A DNA stretch of 64,000 nucleotides. Origin: Variovorax boronicumulans. GTDB taxonomy: Bacteria > Pseudomonadota > Gammaproteobacteria > Burkholderiales > Burkholderiaceae_C. The translations under genes and the position numbers were made by a program. This document shows, one piece after another, positions 52,783-61,288 of the stretch. The stretch covers positions 186,001 to 250,000 of the forward strand of contig NZ_JAUSSG010000002.1 of NCBI RefSeq assembly GCF_030812215.1, written 5' to 3'. The notes beneath the pieces were generated by a model. That model ran no database searches, had not been told where the DNA came from, and worked only from the letters and a program-made list of their open reading frames with translations. How positions within the stretch are numbered: the first letter of the stretch is position 1; every line of letters starts with the position of its first letter.

Positions 52783-52813
52783 ATGCCATTTATATCGCAT
52801 GCGATATTAATAC
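52783..52813 (+). promoter_or_regulatory. Operator/promoter of the Tat hydrolase
   Basis: Perfect 16-bp palindrome ATATCGCATGCGATAT (52792-52807) with the same core as the ohrR site and the same upstream TGCCATT and downstream TTAATA context; TATTAA (52805-52810) is a possible -10. A half site ATGCGAT follows at 52814. Confidence 0.65.
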
Positions 52814-52866
52814 ATGCGATCAGAAATTTGCCCTCCATACCCACCACGTCATCGAAAGAACGCACC

Positions 52867-53877
52867 ATGTCCGCCAACAGCCTGAACTCCACCGCCACCC
52901 GTCGCAGCCTGCTGCTCGGCGGCGCCTCCGTCGCAGCCGGCGCCCTCGTTGGCACCGGCTTCTCCTCCGCGGCATCCGCCGCGTCCACCGCCGCGCCGAA
53001 GCCCGGCGCGGTTACCACCTCTCCACTCAAAGGAAAGCAGACCATGAGCAACATCATCACGACCAAAGACGGCACCCAGCTGTACTTCAAGGACTGGGGC
53101 CCCGCCTCCGGCCAGCCCATCGTGTTCAGCCACGGCTGGCCGCTCGACTCGGACAGCTGGGAATCGCAGATGCTCTTCCTCGCCTCGCAGGGCTACCGCA
53201 CCGTTGCGCACGACCGCCGCGGCCACGGCCGCTCGAGCCAGCCCTGGAACGGCAACGACATGGACACCTACGCCGACGACCTCGCCACCGTCATCGACAC
53301 GCTGGACCTGAAGAACGCCGTGCTCGTCGGCTTCTCGACCGGCGGCGGCGAAGTGGCGCGCTACATCGGCCGCCACGGCACCAAGCGCGTCGCCAAGGCG
53401 GCGCTCATCTCGGCCGTGCCGCCGCTCATGCTCAAGACCGCGGCCAACCCCGGCGGCCTGCCCATCGAAGTGTTCGACGGCCTGCGCGCCGCGCAACTGG
53501 CCAACCGCTCGCAGTTCTACAAGGACGTGCCCTCGGGCCCCTTCTACGGCTTCAACCGTCCGGGCGCGAAGTCCTCACAGGGCCTCATCGATGCATGGTG
53601 GGCACAGGGCATGCTCGGCGGCCACAAGAACACCTACGACTCGATCAAGGCGTTCTCGGAAACCGACTTCACCGAAGACCTGAAGAAGTTCGACGTACCC
53701 ACGCTCATCATCCACGGCGACGACGACCAGATCGTGCCCATCGGCGCCGCGGGTCTGGCCTCGGCCAAGCTGGTGAAGAACAACAAGCTCATCGTCTACC
53801 CCGGCGCGCCGCACGGCCTGACCGACACCCACAAGGACAAGTTCAACGCCGACCTGCTGGCGTTCATCAAGTCCTGA
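52867..53877 (+). CDS. Tat-exported alpha/beta hydrolase (non-heme chloroperoxidase family)
   Basis: 336 residues. A twin-arginine signal (TRRSLLLGG, Arg12-Arg13, then a hydrophobic stretch ending about residue 39) precedes a cofactor-free haloperoxidase/esterase domain: [11 protein letters not shown], the nucleophile elbow [10 protein letters not shown] with catalytic Ser, Asp in HGDDDQIVP and His in [10 protein letters not shown]. The family hydrolyses esters and can make peracids. ATG at 52867 includes the signal. Residue 60 is an internal ATG (53044) preceded by AAAGGA, where cytoplasmic relatives begin, so a second short product is possible. Likely controlled by the neighbouring OhrR. 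Confidence 0.87.
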   Translation: MSANSLNSTATRRSLLLGGASVAAGALVGTGFSSAASAASTAAPKPGAVTTSPLKGKQTMSNIITTKDGTQLYFKDWGPASGQPIVFSHGWPLDSDSWESQMLFLASQGYRTVAHDRRGHGRSSQPWNGNDMDTYADDLATVIDTLDLKNAVLVGFSTGGGEVARYIGRHGTKRVAKAALISAVPPLMLKTAANPGGLPIEVFDGLRAAQLANRSQFYKDVPSGPFYGFNRPGAKSSQGLIDAWWAQGMLGGHKNTYDSIKAFSETDFTEDLKKFDVPTLIIHGDDDQIVPIGAAGLASAKLVKNNKLIVYPGAPHGLTDTHKDKFNADLLAFIKS

Positions 53878-53905
53878 TCGCCGACTCGGCGCGCGCTCGG
53901 CGATC
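53876..53905 (+). terminator. Hairpin after the Tat hydrolase
   Basis: Perfect 9-bp stem GATCGCCGA/TCGGCGATC around a 12-base loop, starting at the stop codon; CTCTTTTAG follows 9 bases later. Confidence 0.55.
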
Positions 53906-53958
53906 GGCCGGGCCTCTTTTAGTATTCCGTGCACAACATGAAGAACTGAGAGGCCCCG

Positions 53959-55518
53959 GTGGACATCTTCGAAAACGTCCTTCTCATGCTGGTCGCGGCG
54001 TGCCTGCTCTTGCAGCTCTCGCGCCGCCTCGCGCTGCCCTACCCATCGCTGCTGGCGCTGGCCGGCGTCGGGCTCGGCGCGATGCCGTGGGTGCCGCACA
54101 TCCACTTCGACCCGCACCTGGCGCTCGCCCTCTTCATCGCACCAGCCCTCCTCGACTCGGCTTTCGACACCTCGCCGCGCGAACTGCGACGCAACTGGAT
54201 GCCGCTGGTCTCGCTGGTGCTGGTGGCCGTGCTGCTGACCACCGCCGTGGTGGCATGGGCCGGCTGGGCCTTCGCGGGGCTGCCGATTGCCGCCGCCATC
54301 ACCCTCGGCGCCATCGTCGCGCCGCCCGATGCGGTGGCCGCAGCGGCGGTGATGCAGCAGTTCCGCATTCCGCGGCGCACGCTGTCGCTCATCAACGGCG
54401 AGAGCCTGCTCAACGATGCCGTCGCGCTGCTGGTGTTCGGCGTGGCGGTGTCGGCCGCGGGCGCTGCGCACCAGCCCATTGCAAGCTCGCTGCCGATGCT
54501 GCTGGTGGCGGTGCCGGGCGGCGCCGTGGTCGGCATCCTGCTCGGCAAGATCTACCTGCACTTCGTGAGCCCGCTCTTCGCGGGCACGCGCTCGGCCATC
54601 ATCTTCCAGTTCGTGATGACCTTTGCCGCGTGGATCGTGGCCGAGCGGCTGCACCTGTCGCCGATCATCTCGGTGGTCGCGTTCGGCATGAAGCTGGGCC
54701 AGTACGCACCGAGCCGCAGCGCACCGCGGGACCGCGTGCAGTCGTATGCGGTGTGGGGCGCGGTGGTGTTCACGCTCAACGTGCTCGCATTCTTTTTGAT
54801 GGGACTGCAGGCGCGCGGCATTCTCGACCGGCTCTCCGGCCCCGCGCTCACGCACGCGCTGCAGTTCGCGGGCCTCGTGCTCGCGCTGGTCATTGCGGTG
54901 CGGGTCGTGTGGGTGCTGTTCTACGGGGCGGTGATGCGCACGGTGAAGCACCGGCTGGGCCTCAAACCCAAGGGCATCTCGATCCCTTCGAAGCGCATCG
55001 GCTTCCTGGTCGGCTGGTCGGGCATGCGCGGGCTGGTCACCATGGCCACGGCCTTTGCGCTGCCAGCGGATTTTCCGGGGCGCGACCTCATCGTGCTGAG
55101 CGCGTTCGCGGTGGTGCTCGGCACGCTGGTGATCCAGGGCTTCACCATCGGTCCGCTGATCAAGGCGCTGAAGATCGAGCCGGACGCCTCACAGGATCAG
55201 GAAGTCTCGCTCGCGCGCATCGCGATGATGGATGCGGCGCTCTCTGCATTGGAATCAGAGCGCGGCGACGAAGCCAATGCGGTGCGCGACGAATACCGTG
55301 CCGCGCGGACCATCGCCGCCGATGAGAGCCAGCCGCAGGCCAGGACAGCACACGACCGCCTGCGCGCCACGGCCATTCGTGCGCAGCGGCAGGCGTTGGA
55401 GGCGCTGCGCGAGAGCGGGCAGATCGAGGACGACACCTACCACCGGCTCGAAGAGGAGATGGATTGGGCTGAGCTCAATGCCATTCCTGCAAACGACGTG
55501 CGGCTACAGAGCGTGTAG
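53959..55518 (+). CDS. CPA1-type Na+/H+ antiporter
   Basis: 519 residues from GTG 53959 (GAGAGG upstream). About twelve membrane helices in residues 1-405, followed by a cytoplasmic tail of about 110 charged residues. The ion-binding region is visible as APPDAVAA and LINGESLLNDAVALLVF (GESLLND) in the transport core, the pattern of NhaP/NhaG-like monovalent cation/proton antiporters. Probably pH or sodium homeostasis. Confidence 0.92.
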   Translation: MDIFENVLLMLVAACLLLQLSRRLALPYPSLLALAGVGLGAMPWVPHIHFDPHLALALFIAPALLDSAFDTSPRELRRNWMPLVSLVLVAVLLTTAVVAWAGWAFAGLPIAAAITLGAIVAPPDAVAAAAVMQQFRIPRRTLSLINGESLLNDAVALLVFGVAVSAAGAAHQPIASSLPMLLVAVPGGAVVGILLGKIYLHFVSPLFAGTRSAIIFQFVMTFAAWIVAERLHLSPIISVVAFGMKLGQYAPSRSAPRDRVQSYAVWGAVVFTLNVLAFFLMGLQARGILDRLSGPALTHALQFAGLVLALVIAVRVVWVLFYGAVMRTVKHRLGLKPKGISIPSKRIGFLVGWSGMRGLVTMATAFALPADFPGRDLIVLSAFAVVLGTLVIQGFTIGPLIKALKIEPDASQDQEVSLARIAMMDAALSALESERGDEANAVRDEYRAARTIAADESQPQARTAHDRLRATAIRAQRQALEALRESGQIEDDTYHRLEEEMDWAELNAIPANDVRLQSV

Positions 55519-55529
55519 TGCCCTCTTGC

Positions 55530-55553
55530 TCCCTATCCCCTTGGGGAGAGGGA
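55530..55553. terminator. Hairpin between convergent antiporter and acetolactate synthase genes
   Basis: TCCCT/AGGGA and TCCCC/GGGGA arms with one mismatch around a very small loop. It lies 12 bases after the antiporter stop and 9 before the end of the convergent gene. No strong T-run. Confidence 0.4.
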
Positions 55554-55561
55554 ACAACACT

Positions 55562-57349
55562 TCAGCCCTCCTCGTACCACCGGTCCTTCGCCAGCATCAC
55601 CCGGTGGTGCCCGTGCCCCGACGGCATCATCGGAAAGCAGTTCTCCTGCGCCGCGACCTGCACGTCGAGAAAGAACGGCCCCTCGCTCGCCAGGCACTCG
55701 GCCAGCGCATCTTCAAGCTCGGCCGGCTCCGTCACCCGCCGCGCCCCCCATCCGAAGGCCTTCGCCAGCGCCACGAAATCCGGCAGCGCCTCGTTCCAGC
55801 TGTGGCTCAGGCGGTTGCCGTGGTTCAGCTCCTGCCACTGCCGCACCATGCCCATGTAGCCGTTGTTGCACAGCACCAGCTTCACCGGCGTGCGGTGCTG
55901 CACCGCCGTCGACAACTCCTGGATGTTCATGAGCACCGACGCATCGCCGCTCACGCACACGCACAGCGCGTCGGGGTGGCCGATCTGCGCGCCGATGGCT
56001 GCTGGCAACCCATAGCCCATCGTCCCCGCGCCGCCCGAGGTGAGCCAGTGGCGCGGGCTGTCGAAGCGCAGGTACTGCGCGGCCCACATCTGGTGCTGGC
56101 CCACGTCGGTCGAGACGATCGCATCGCGCCCGCTGCGGCCGATGGCCTGCTGCAGCGACGACACCAGCTGCTGCGGCAGAATTGCATCCGCGCGCGGCTC
56201 GAACTTCAGGCACTCTTCCGCGCGCCAGCGCTCGATGCGCTCCCACCACGGCGCGAGGCGCTCGGGCGCGAAGCCCTCTTCGGGCAGCAACGCCAGCACC
56301 GCATCGAGGATCGTCGCGCAGTCGCCCACCATCGGCACATCGACCTGCACGATCTTGTTGATGCTCGCCGGGTCGATGTCGATGTGGATCTTTCGCGCAT
56401 GCGGGCAGAACTCGTCGAGCTTGCCGGTCACGCGGTCGTCGAAGCGCGCGCCGACGCACACCACCAGGTCGGCCTCGTGCATCGCGAGGTTCGCTTCCAG
56501 GTTGCCGTGCATGCCGAGCATGCCGATGAACTTTGCATCCGATGCCGGGAAGGCACCCAGCCCCATCAGCGTCAGCGTGCAGGGCGCGTGCAGGCGGTTC
56601 ACCAGTTGCGTGAAGGCCTCGCAGGCTGCAGGCCCCGAGTTGATGAGCCCGCCGCCGCCATAGAGCACCGGGCGCCGCGCCGTCGAAAGCAAATCGGCCG
56701 CGCGCTGCAGCATCGCCTTGGGCGGCAACGCCGCCCGGCTCGTGCGCAGCGGGCGCAATGGCGTCGAGGTGCCACCCTGCCCCAGGCGCATCAACTGGAT
56801 GTCCTTCGGCACATCGAGCAGCACCGGCCCCGGCCGGCCCGTCGATGCGATGTCTAGCGCGCGACGCACCAGCGCCGGCACGTCGTCGGCCGCGCGCACC
56901 TGCTGGTTCCACTTGGTCACCGAGCGCGACATGCCCAGCGCATCGCTCTCCTGAAAGGCCTGCGTGCCGATCACCGCCGTGGCCACCTGCCCGCTGATGC
57001 ACAGCACCGGCACCGAATCGCTCATCGCATCGAGCAGCCCCGTGATGGTGTTGCCCACGCCCGGCCCCGAGGTGACCAGCACCACGCCCACCCGCCCCGT
57101 GCTGCGCGCATAGCCCTCGGCCGCATGCACCGCGGCCTGCTCGTGGCGCACCAGCACATGGCGAAGGCGCGGCTCGCCGTGCAGCGCGTCGTACAGCGGC
57201 AGCGCCGCGCCGCCGGGGTAGCCGAAGATGGTGTCGACGCCGCACTCCACCAGCGTATCGAGCAGGGCCTCCGCGCCGTTGCGCACGCGGGGCGGCGCTT
57301 CAGGGTGAAGGGACAGGGAAGACGTGAGGGGTAGGTCGAGCAATCTCAT
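55562..57349 (-). CDS. Acetolactate synthase large subunit (ThDP enzyme)
   Basis: 595 residues. Condenses pyruvate with pyruvate or 2-oxobutyrate, first step of branched-chain amino acid synthesis. Catalytic Glu in [19 protein letters not shown]-type middle domain ([15 protein letters not shown]), and the ThDP-Mg motif GDASVLMN followed by [12 protein letters not shown]. No small regulatory subunit gene is adjacent, so it may be a second isozyme. A catabolic or other ThDP role cannot be excluded. Divergent from an Lrp regulator 65 bases away. Confidence 0.85.
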   Translation of the reverse strand: MRLLDLPLTSSLSLHPEAPPRVRNGAEALLDTLVECGVDTIFGYPGGAALPLYDALHGEPRLRHVLVRHEQAAVHAAEGYARSTGRVGVVLVTSGPGVGNTITGLLDAMSDSVPVLCISGQVATAVIGTQAFQESDALGMSRSVTKWNQQVRAADDVPALVRRALDIASTGRPGPVLLDVPKDIQLMRLGQGGTSTPLRPLRTSRAALPPKAMLQRAADLLSTARRPVLYGGGGLINSGPAACEAFTQLVNRLHAPCTLTLMGLGAFPASDAKFIGMLGMHGNLEANLAMHEADLVVCVGARFDDRVTGKLDEFCPHARKIHIDIDPASINKIVQVDVPMVGDCATILDAVLALLPEEGFAPERLAPWWERIERWRAEECLKFEPRADAILPQQLVSSLQQAIGRSGRDAIVSTDVGQHQMWAAQYLRFDSPRHWLTSGGAGTMGYGLPAAIGAQIGHPDALCVCVSGDASVLMNIQELSTAVQHRTPVKLVLCNNGYMGMVRQWQELNHGNRLSHSWNEALPDFVALAKAFGWGARRVTEPAELEDALAECLASEGPFFLDVQVAAQENCFPMMPSGHGHHRVMLAKDRWYEEG

Positions 57350-57414
57350 GCCGTCAATTCTTCCGTTATTGATGCAGAATTTGCTTCATTCTTTTGGCTC
57401 TTTTGGCCCCATTT

Positions 57415-57909
57415 ATGAAAACCAATCGGAAAACAGCACCATCTGAAGAAGGATCTTTCGACAAGATCGACATGGCCATCCTCCGCGTGCTGCTGCTCGA
57501 CTCCCGCAAGACCCTGCAGGAAATCGGCAACGAGGTCGGCCTCTCGCCCACCAGTTGCTGGACGCGCATCAAGAAGCTAGAGGCGCAGGGCGTCATCAAG
57601 CGCTACACCGTCGACGTCGATCCGGCCAAGCTCGGCTATCACGATTCGGTGATCGTGCAGGTCACGCTGGAGAGCCACACCGACGAAACCCTCTACGACT
57701 TCGGCCGCGTGCTCGCGACCATTCCCGAGATCCAGGAGGCCTACCTCGTCTCCGGCGACTACGACTACTACATCCGCATCGCCGTGCGCGACACGCGCGA
57801 CTACGAGCGACTGCTGCGCGAAAAGCTCTACAAGATCCCCGGCATCCGCCACAGCAAATCGCACTTCGTGCTGCGGGTGCTGAAGGAAACCAGCGTGCCC
57901 GTCATCTGA
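57415..57909 (+). CDS. Lrp/AsnC family transcriptional regulator
   Basis: 164 residues. Helix-turn-helix (IDMAILRVLLLDSRKTLQ, EIGNEVGLSPTSCWTRIKKLEAQG) and RAM domain (about 70-160: VIVQVTLESHTDETL, YLVSGDYDYYIRIAV). Divergent from acetolactate synthase; Lrp control of branched-chain synthesis is well known, so this gene pair is a likely regulator-target unit. ATG at 57415 is chosen over an upstream TTG. Confidence 0.92.
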   Translation: MKTNRKTAPSEEGSFDKIDMAILRVLLLDSRKTLQEIGNEVGLSPTSCWTRIKKLEAQGVIKRYTVDVDPAKLGYHDSVIVQVTLESHTDETLYDFGRVLATIPEIQEAYLVSGDYDYYIRIAVRDTRDYERLLREKLYKIPGIRHSKSHFVLRVLKETSVPVI

Positions 57910-57955
57910 CGGTGCGGGCATCGCGTTGACCTGAACTCCCCCACAGGATCTTCGG

Positions 57956-58600
57956 ATGTTCGATTTCTTCAAGAAGAAAAAGCCGCCGGCCCCGGCCGCC
58001 GCCCCCAGCGAGACCGGCCCCGCCGTTCCTCTGCCCCTTGCCGGACGCAAGGGGCACGTCGGCGCCATCGAGGCCGTCACGCTCGACGGCACCATGTACT
58101 TCTTCGGCTTCGACTTCAGCAGCGACCTCGTGCTCTCGCCCCTCATCGATGACATCGACCTCGCCGCGCGCTTCGCGAGCCAGCACATGACGCAGCGCGA
58201 CGGCGCGCACGACGAGGCCTACTGGCGCGAGCTCGCGGGCTATGCCGTCGAAGGCTCCGAGCTGGCGACCGAAGAAGAAAGCCGCACCTTCAGCACCGCG
58301 TCGCTGGCCGCTTCCATCGCCAGCCTGGCGCGCGTGCGCCGCGAAGGCACGGTCGAGCCCGGCTTCGCCATCGAATACCACCTGCGCTATCTGCTCGGCG
58401 CCGCGGGCGGATGGGAAGTGCCGGAAGAAGCCGGCGACGAAGATGCCGACGAATGGATCGACGTCATCAGCGGCAACGAGCCGCTGGCCGAAGGCACGAC
58501 GCTGCCCGACATCGCCGGCCGCCTGCAGGCGCACCTGAACGCACTGGTCGATGCAGCACCGGGCAACTGGTCCTCGAAGTTCACCGTACTGAAGGGCTGA
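57956..58600 (+). CDS. Conserved-looking protein of unknown function
   Basis: 214 residues, soluble. It starts with MFDFFKKKKPPAPAAAP, a basic, Pro/Ala-rich leader, followed by a folded acidic domain (GHVGAIEAVTLDGTMYFFGFDFSSDL, in part; then ARFASQHMTQRDGAHDEAYWREL and IEYHLRYLLGAAGGW). No known domain is recognised. AGGA precedes the ATG. It follows the Lrp gene by 46 bases and converges on the OmpA-family gene 5 bases beyond. Confidence 0.7.
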   Translation: MFDFFKKKKPPAPAAAPSETGPAVPLPLAGRKGHVGAIEAVTLDGTMYFFGFDFSSDLVLSPLIDDIDLAARFASQHMTQRDGAHDEAYWRELAGYAVEGSELATEEESRTFSTASLAASIASLARVRREGTVEPGFAIEYHLRYLLGAAGGWEVPEEAGDEDADEWIDVISGNEPLAEGTTLPDIAGRLQAHLNALVDAAPGNWSSKFTVLKG

Positions 58601-58605
58601 CGGCC

Positions 58606-59616
58606 TTAGAGCCGGATCAGCTCCACCCGCCGGTTCTTCGCGCGCCCCGCCTCGTTGTCGTTCGGCGCCACCGGCTCGGCCGCGCCCGCGCCGCGCGTGG
58701 TGAAGCGCCGCGGGTCCACGCCCGCCTTCACCAGCACGCCGATCACCGCGAGCGCGCGCCGCTTGGACAAGTCGTCGTTGTGCTTCGCCTCGCCCTGCGC
58801 ATCGGTGTGCCCCACCACCGAGAGCTTGAGCGGCGGGTTGTTGCGCATGAGCTTGGTCATCTCGTCCAGCGTGGGCTGCGACTCGGGGCGGATCACGTCC
58901 TTGTCCAGGTCGAACAGGATGCCGTAGAGGTTGATGCGCCCCGTCTCGGCCAGGCTTTTCTGCATGGCCGATGCGTCGACGAACACGATCTTGTCGCCCT
59001 CCATCGCCTTGGCTTCCACCACCCGCACGAAGGCGTGGCTGCCGACATCGGCGTTGTGCTCGGCGAGCGCGATGCTGGCGTACACGGTGCCGGTGGGGCC
59101 GGTCTTCTTCGCGAGCAGATAACGCCCGCTCACCGAAAAATAGTTGCGCACGTAGTCGCCGCTCTTGCCCAGGCGCGGCCACTCCGGGTCGTCGAAGGCC
59201 AGCGCAAAGTCGTAGGGCGTGGTCGTGTCCACGCTGTTGGGGCGCTTCTGGTAGCAGGTGGCGTTGGCGGTGCCGCAGGTGAAGAGCACATCGAAGCCCT
59301 TGGCCTTCAGGCTCGCCTCGTAGTTGCGCTGCACTTCGAGGAGCGACCGCCCGGCCGGCAGCTTGTAGTGATAGAGCGAGACCTTGCCTTCGAGCTTCAG
59401 CAGATCGGGCTTGCCCCCGCCCCAGTTCTGGAACGGCTCCTTGATGAGGCCCACTTCGTCGTAGGCCGTGACCTTGGTGCCGTCGAGCACCGCGCCTTCG
59501 TAGCGGCCGACGAGCGGGTGGTCTTTCTCGGGCGGCGCGGCGGCAAAAGCCGTGGAGGCGGTGGAGGCGGCCAGGCCGAGCAGGGCCGCGGCGGCGACGA
59601 AAGCGAGCTTTTTCAT
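58606..59616 (-). CDS. OmpA-family outer membrane/periplasmic protein with DUF4892-like N-terminus
   Basis: 336 residues. Signal peptide about 1-25 ([12 protein letters not shown]). The N-terminal part (about 30-200) resembles DUF4892, with VGRYEGAVLDGTKVTAYDE and a Cys pair in LFTCGTANATCYQK. The C-terminal OmpA domain (about 215-336) has GILFDLDKDVIRPES, VVGHTDAQGEAKHN and LSKRRALAVIGVLV, which binds peptidoglycan. Probably anchors an envelope protein to the wall. Confidence 0.88.
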   Translation of the reverse strand: MKKLAFVAAAALLGLAASTASTAFAAAPPEKDHPLVGRYEGAVLDGTKVTAYDEVGLIKEPFQNWGGGKPDLLKLEGKVSLYHYKLPAGRSLLEVQRNYEASLKAKGFDVLFTCGTANATCYQKRPNSVDTTTPYDFALAFDDPEWPRLGKSGDYVRNYFSVSGRYLLAKKTGPTGTVYASIALAEHNADVGSHAFVRVVEAKAMEGDKIVFVDASAMQKSLAETGRINLYGILFDLDKDVIRPESQPTLDEMTKLMRNNPPLKLSVVGHTDAQGEAKHNDDLSKRRALAVIGVLVKAGVDPRRFTTRGAGAAEPVAPNDNEAGRAKNRRVELIRL

Positions 59617-59710
59617 TGAAGCGTCGGGAAGAGCGGCAACGCTGCGAATGCTAGAGAGAGCACACGCCGCTGTGCATTCGACGGACGGCCTATGCCGCCT
59701 GCGCGCCCTG

Positions 59711-60379
59711 TCAGCCGGGCGTGCCGCCGTGCTGCAACGACGACGCGTGATCCTCGAAGCTGCCGCGCACCTGCCAGCCTTGCGGGCCCAGCGCCAACAC
59801 CTTGTCCGACAGGCCGTGCGCGCCCGCCTCCGCCTTGACGTCTGCGGCGGCGGCGCACATGAGATCGAGGATTTTCTCGGCGCCGATCGTTTCGCCCGAG
59901 GCGCTGAAGCTGGCCTTGCTGTCCATGAAATAGACGACGTTGCGGCTCGGAACCACCGCCAGCAGTTCGCCCTGGAAGTCCTGGGCGAACTGGTGCCAGA
60001 GTTCCGGCAGCAGGAGCATGCAGGCTTCGAAGTCGCTGCCGGTCACCAACGCCTTGTAGAGCACCAGGTCCTGCATGCCGAGTTGCGGCGCCACTTTCTC
60101 GAACATGTTGCTCACGGCCTGGCGATGCATCTCCGCGGGGTCGAGGCCCAGCTGATCCATGCCCTCCTGCGTCAGCGTGACGAACTGGGTCGGCGTGTCG
60201 ATCGCGTAGGTCACAAAGAGGCCGCTGTCGCCCGCAAAGGGATAGGCCACGGGCGTCTGCGCCTCGCGATCGCCGCCCCGCGCCTCGATCTCGTCGAGCA
60301 TCGGCTGGACCCACTGGAGGAAATCCGCCGTCTTGATGCGCGGGTAGATGGAGGACGGTGAAGGTGGCGTGGCAGACAT
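59711..60379 (-). CDS. DUF1444-like protein, unknown function
   Basis: 222 residues, soluble. YPFAGDSGLFVTYAIDTPTQFVTL and EMHRQAVSNMFEKV, then FEACMLLLPELW and LLAVVPSRNVVYF, follow the layout of DUF1444/YtpQ proteins. ATG at 60379 gives the shortest version that keeps the fold. Function unknown. Confidence 0.6.
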   Translation of the reverse strand: MSATPPSPSSIYPRIKTADFLQWVQPMLDEIEARGGDREAQTPVAYPFAGDSGLFVTYAIDTPTQFVTLTQEGMDQLGLDPAEMHRQAVSNMFEKVAPQLGMQDLVLYKALVTGSDFEACMLLLPELWHQFAQDFQGELLAVVPSRNVVYFMDSKASFSASGETIGAEKILDLMCAAAADVKAEAGAHGLSDKVLALGPQGWQVRGSFEDHASSLQHGGTPG

Positions 60380-60834
60380 GGCGATGGATTGTCGGGGCGT
60401 CTTCTCGCCTGGCAAGTGCACAAAGTCATGCGTACTTTGGCAGTGCCGCGCGCCGGCTTGGAGAAGGCGGACTGGCAGTCGACCGGCATGCGCCCACCGC
60501 CGTTGGTGCGCGATATCGCACCGCCTGTCGGCACGGCGCGCAGCGACGAAGCGAAACCCGCGCGATCCGCGACTTACTAGCGCATTCAGTTTCCCCGCCC
60601 GCGCGGACTCTCTCTAAAGTGGACGCCCCTGTCGTTCGGCGACCCACTGTAGGGAGCAAGAAGGCGCCGCTCACGACACGCTTTGAAGAATGACCGCTTC
60701 GCCTCGCGGCGGGCCATCGGTGCGATGCGCACTCGGTGGGAAACGCGAGGCACAAAAGGCGACGGCCGAGGTGTGTCAGCACCCCAGCCGTCTAACCACA
60801 TGACGTGCAACTACTCAGAAAGCGAGCACAACAA
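60380..60834. other. 455-base gap without a convincing gene
   Basis: No open frame here looks coding. It contains two inverted repeats: a 9-bp imperfect stem at 60618-60648 (AGTGG..CGCC / GGCG..CCACT) and GCCTCGCG (60701-60708) with CGCGAGGC (60744-60751). It may hold promoters or a small RNA; nothing specific can be supported. Confidence 0.4.
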
Positions 60835-61122
60835 ATGGCTAAACGAATTATGGCCGGCCCCCCTGCACCGGCACCCCGCAGCAAGTCGCCCAGCGGCACC
60901 GCCCCCACCATCACGGACGGACCCAGCGCGGCAGACCTTCTGGAGAACAGGCTGGAGCAATTGAAGTCGCTGCTGTGGTGCTGCTACGGCGAAGGCATCG
61001 ACTGGTCCGGCGGCGACGGCCCCAAGCATCTGGGGAACGTGATGTGGCTCGCGGCGGATATGGTGGATCAGGCGGCGGAGTTGCATCAGCGGTGCTTGAG
61101 CGAGCGGGCTGGGCCGGCCTGA
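60835..61122 (+). CDS. Small hypothetical protein
   Basis: 95 residues. A basic, Pro-rich start (MAKRIMAGPPAPAPRSK) is followed by a helical region with LLENRLEQLKSLLWCCYGEG, then MWLAADMVDQAAELHQRC. It resembles small DUF3077-like proteins only loosely. Start ATG 60835 has weak ribosome-site support. A perfect 12-bp hairpin follows the stop. Confidence 0.45.
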   Translation: MAKRIMAGPPAPAPRSKSPSGTAPTITDGPSAADLLENRLEQLKSLLWCCYGEGIDWSGGDGPKHLGNVMWLAADMVDQAAELHQRCLSERAGPA

Positions 61123-61129
61123 TTGATAA

Positions 61130-61158
61130 GCGCATGCGCCGGCTGACGGCGCATGCGC
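61130..61158. terminator. Perfect 12-bp hairpin at the edge of the AT-rich patch
   Basis: GCGCATGCGCCG and its exact complement around a 5-base loop, 7 bases after the stop of the 95-residue gene. No T-run follows, so it may be a terminator of unusual type or a recombination/boundary scar. Confidence 0.5.
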
Positions 61159-61288
61159 AGGCACCGCTTCCGACAGACGGTCGCCTGTGGCAGCATGCGG
61201 CGGCGGACTCAACCCGCCAGCCCGCTGCAAAAAAGAAAAAAGCGGCAAGAACAAGCGCAGACGGTCCATTTTTCAAGAGGGAGCGCAC

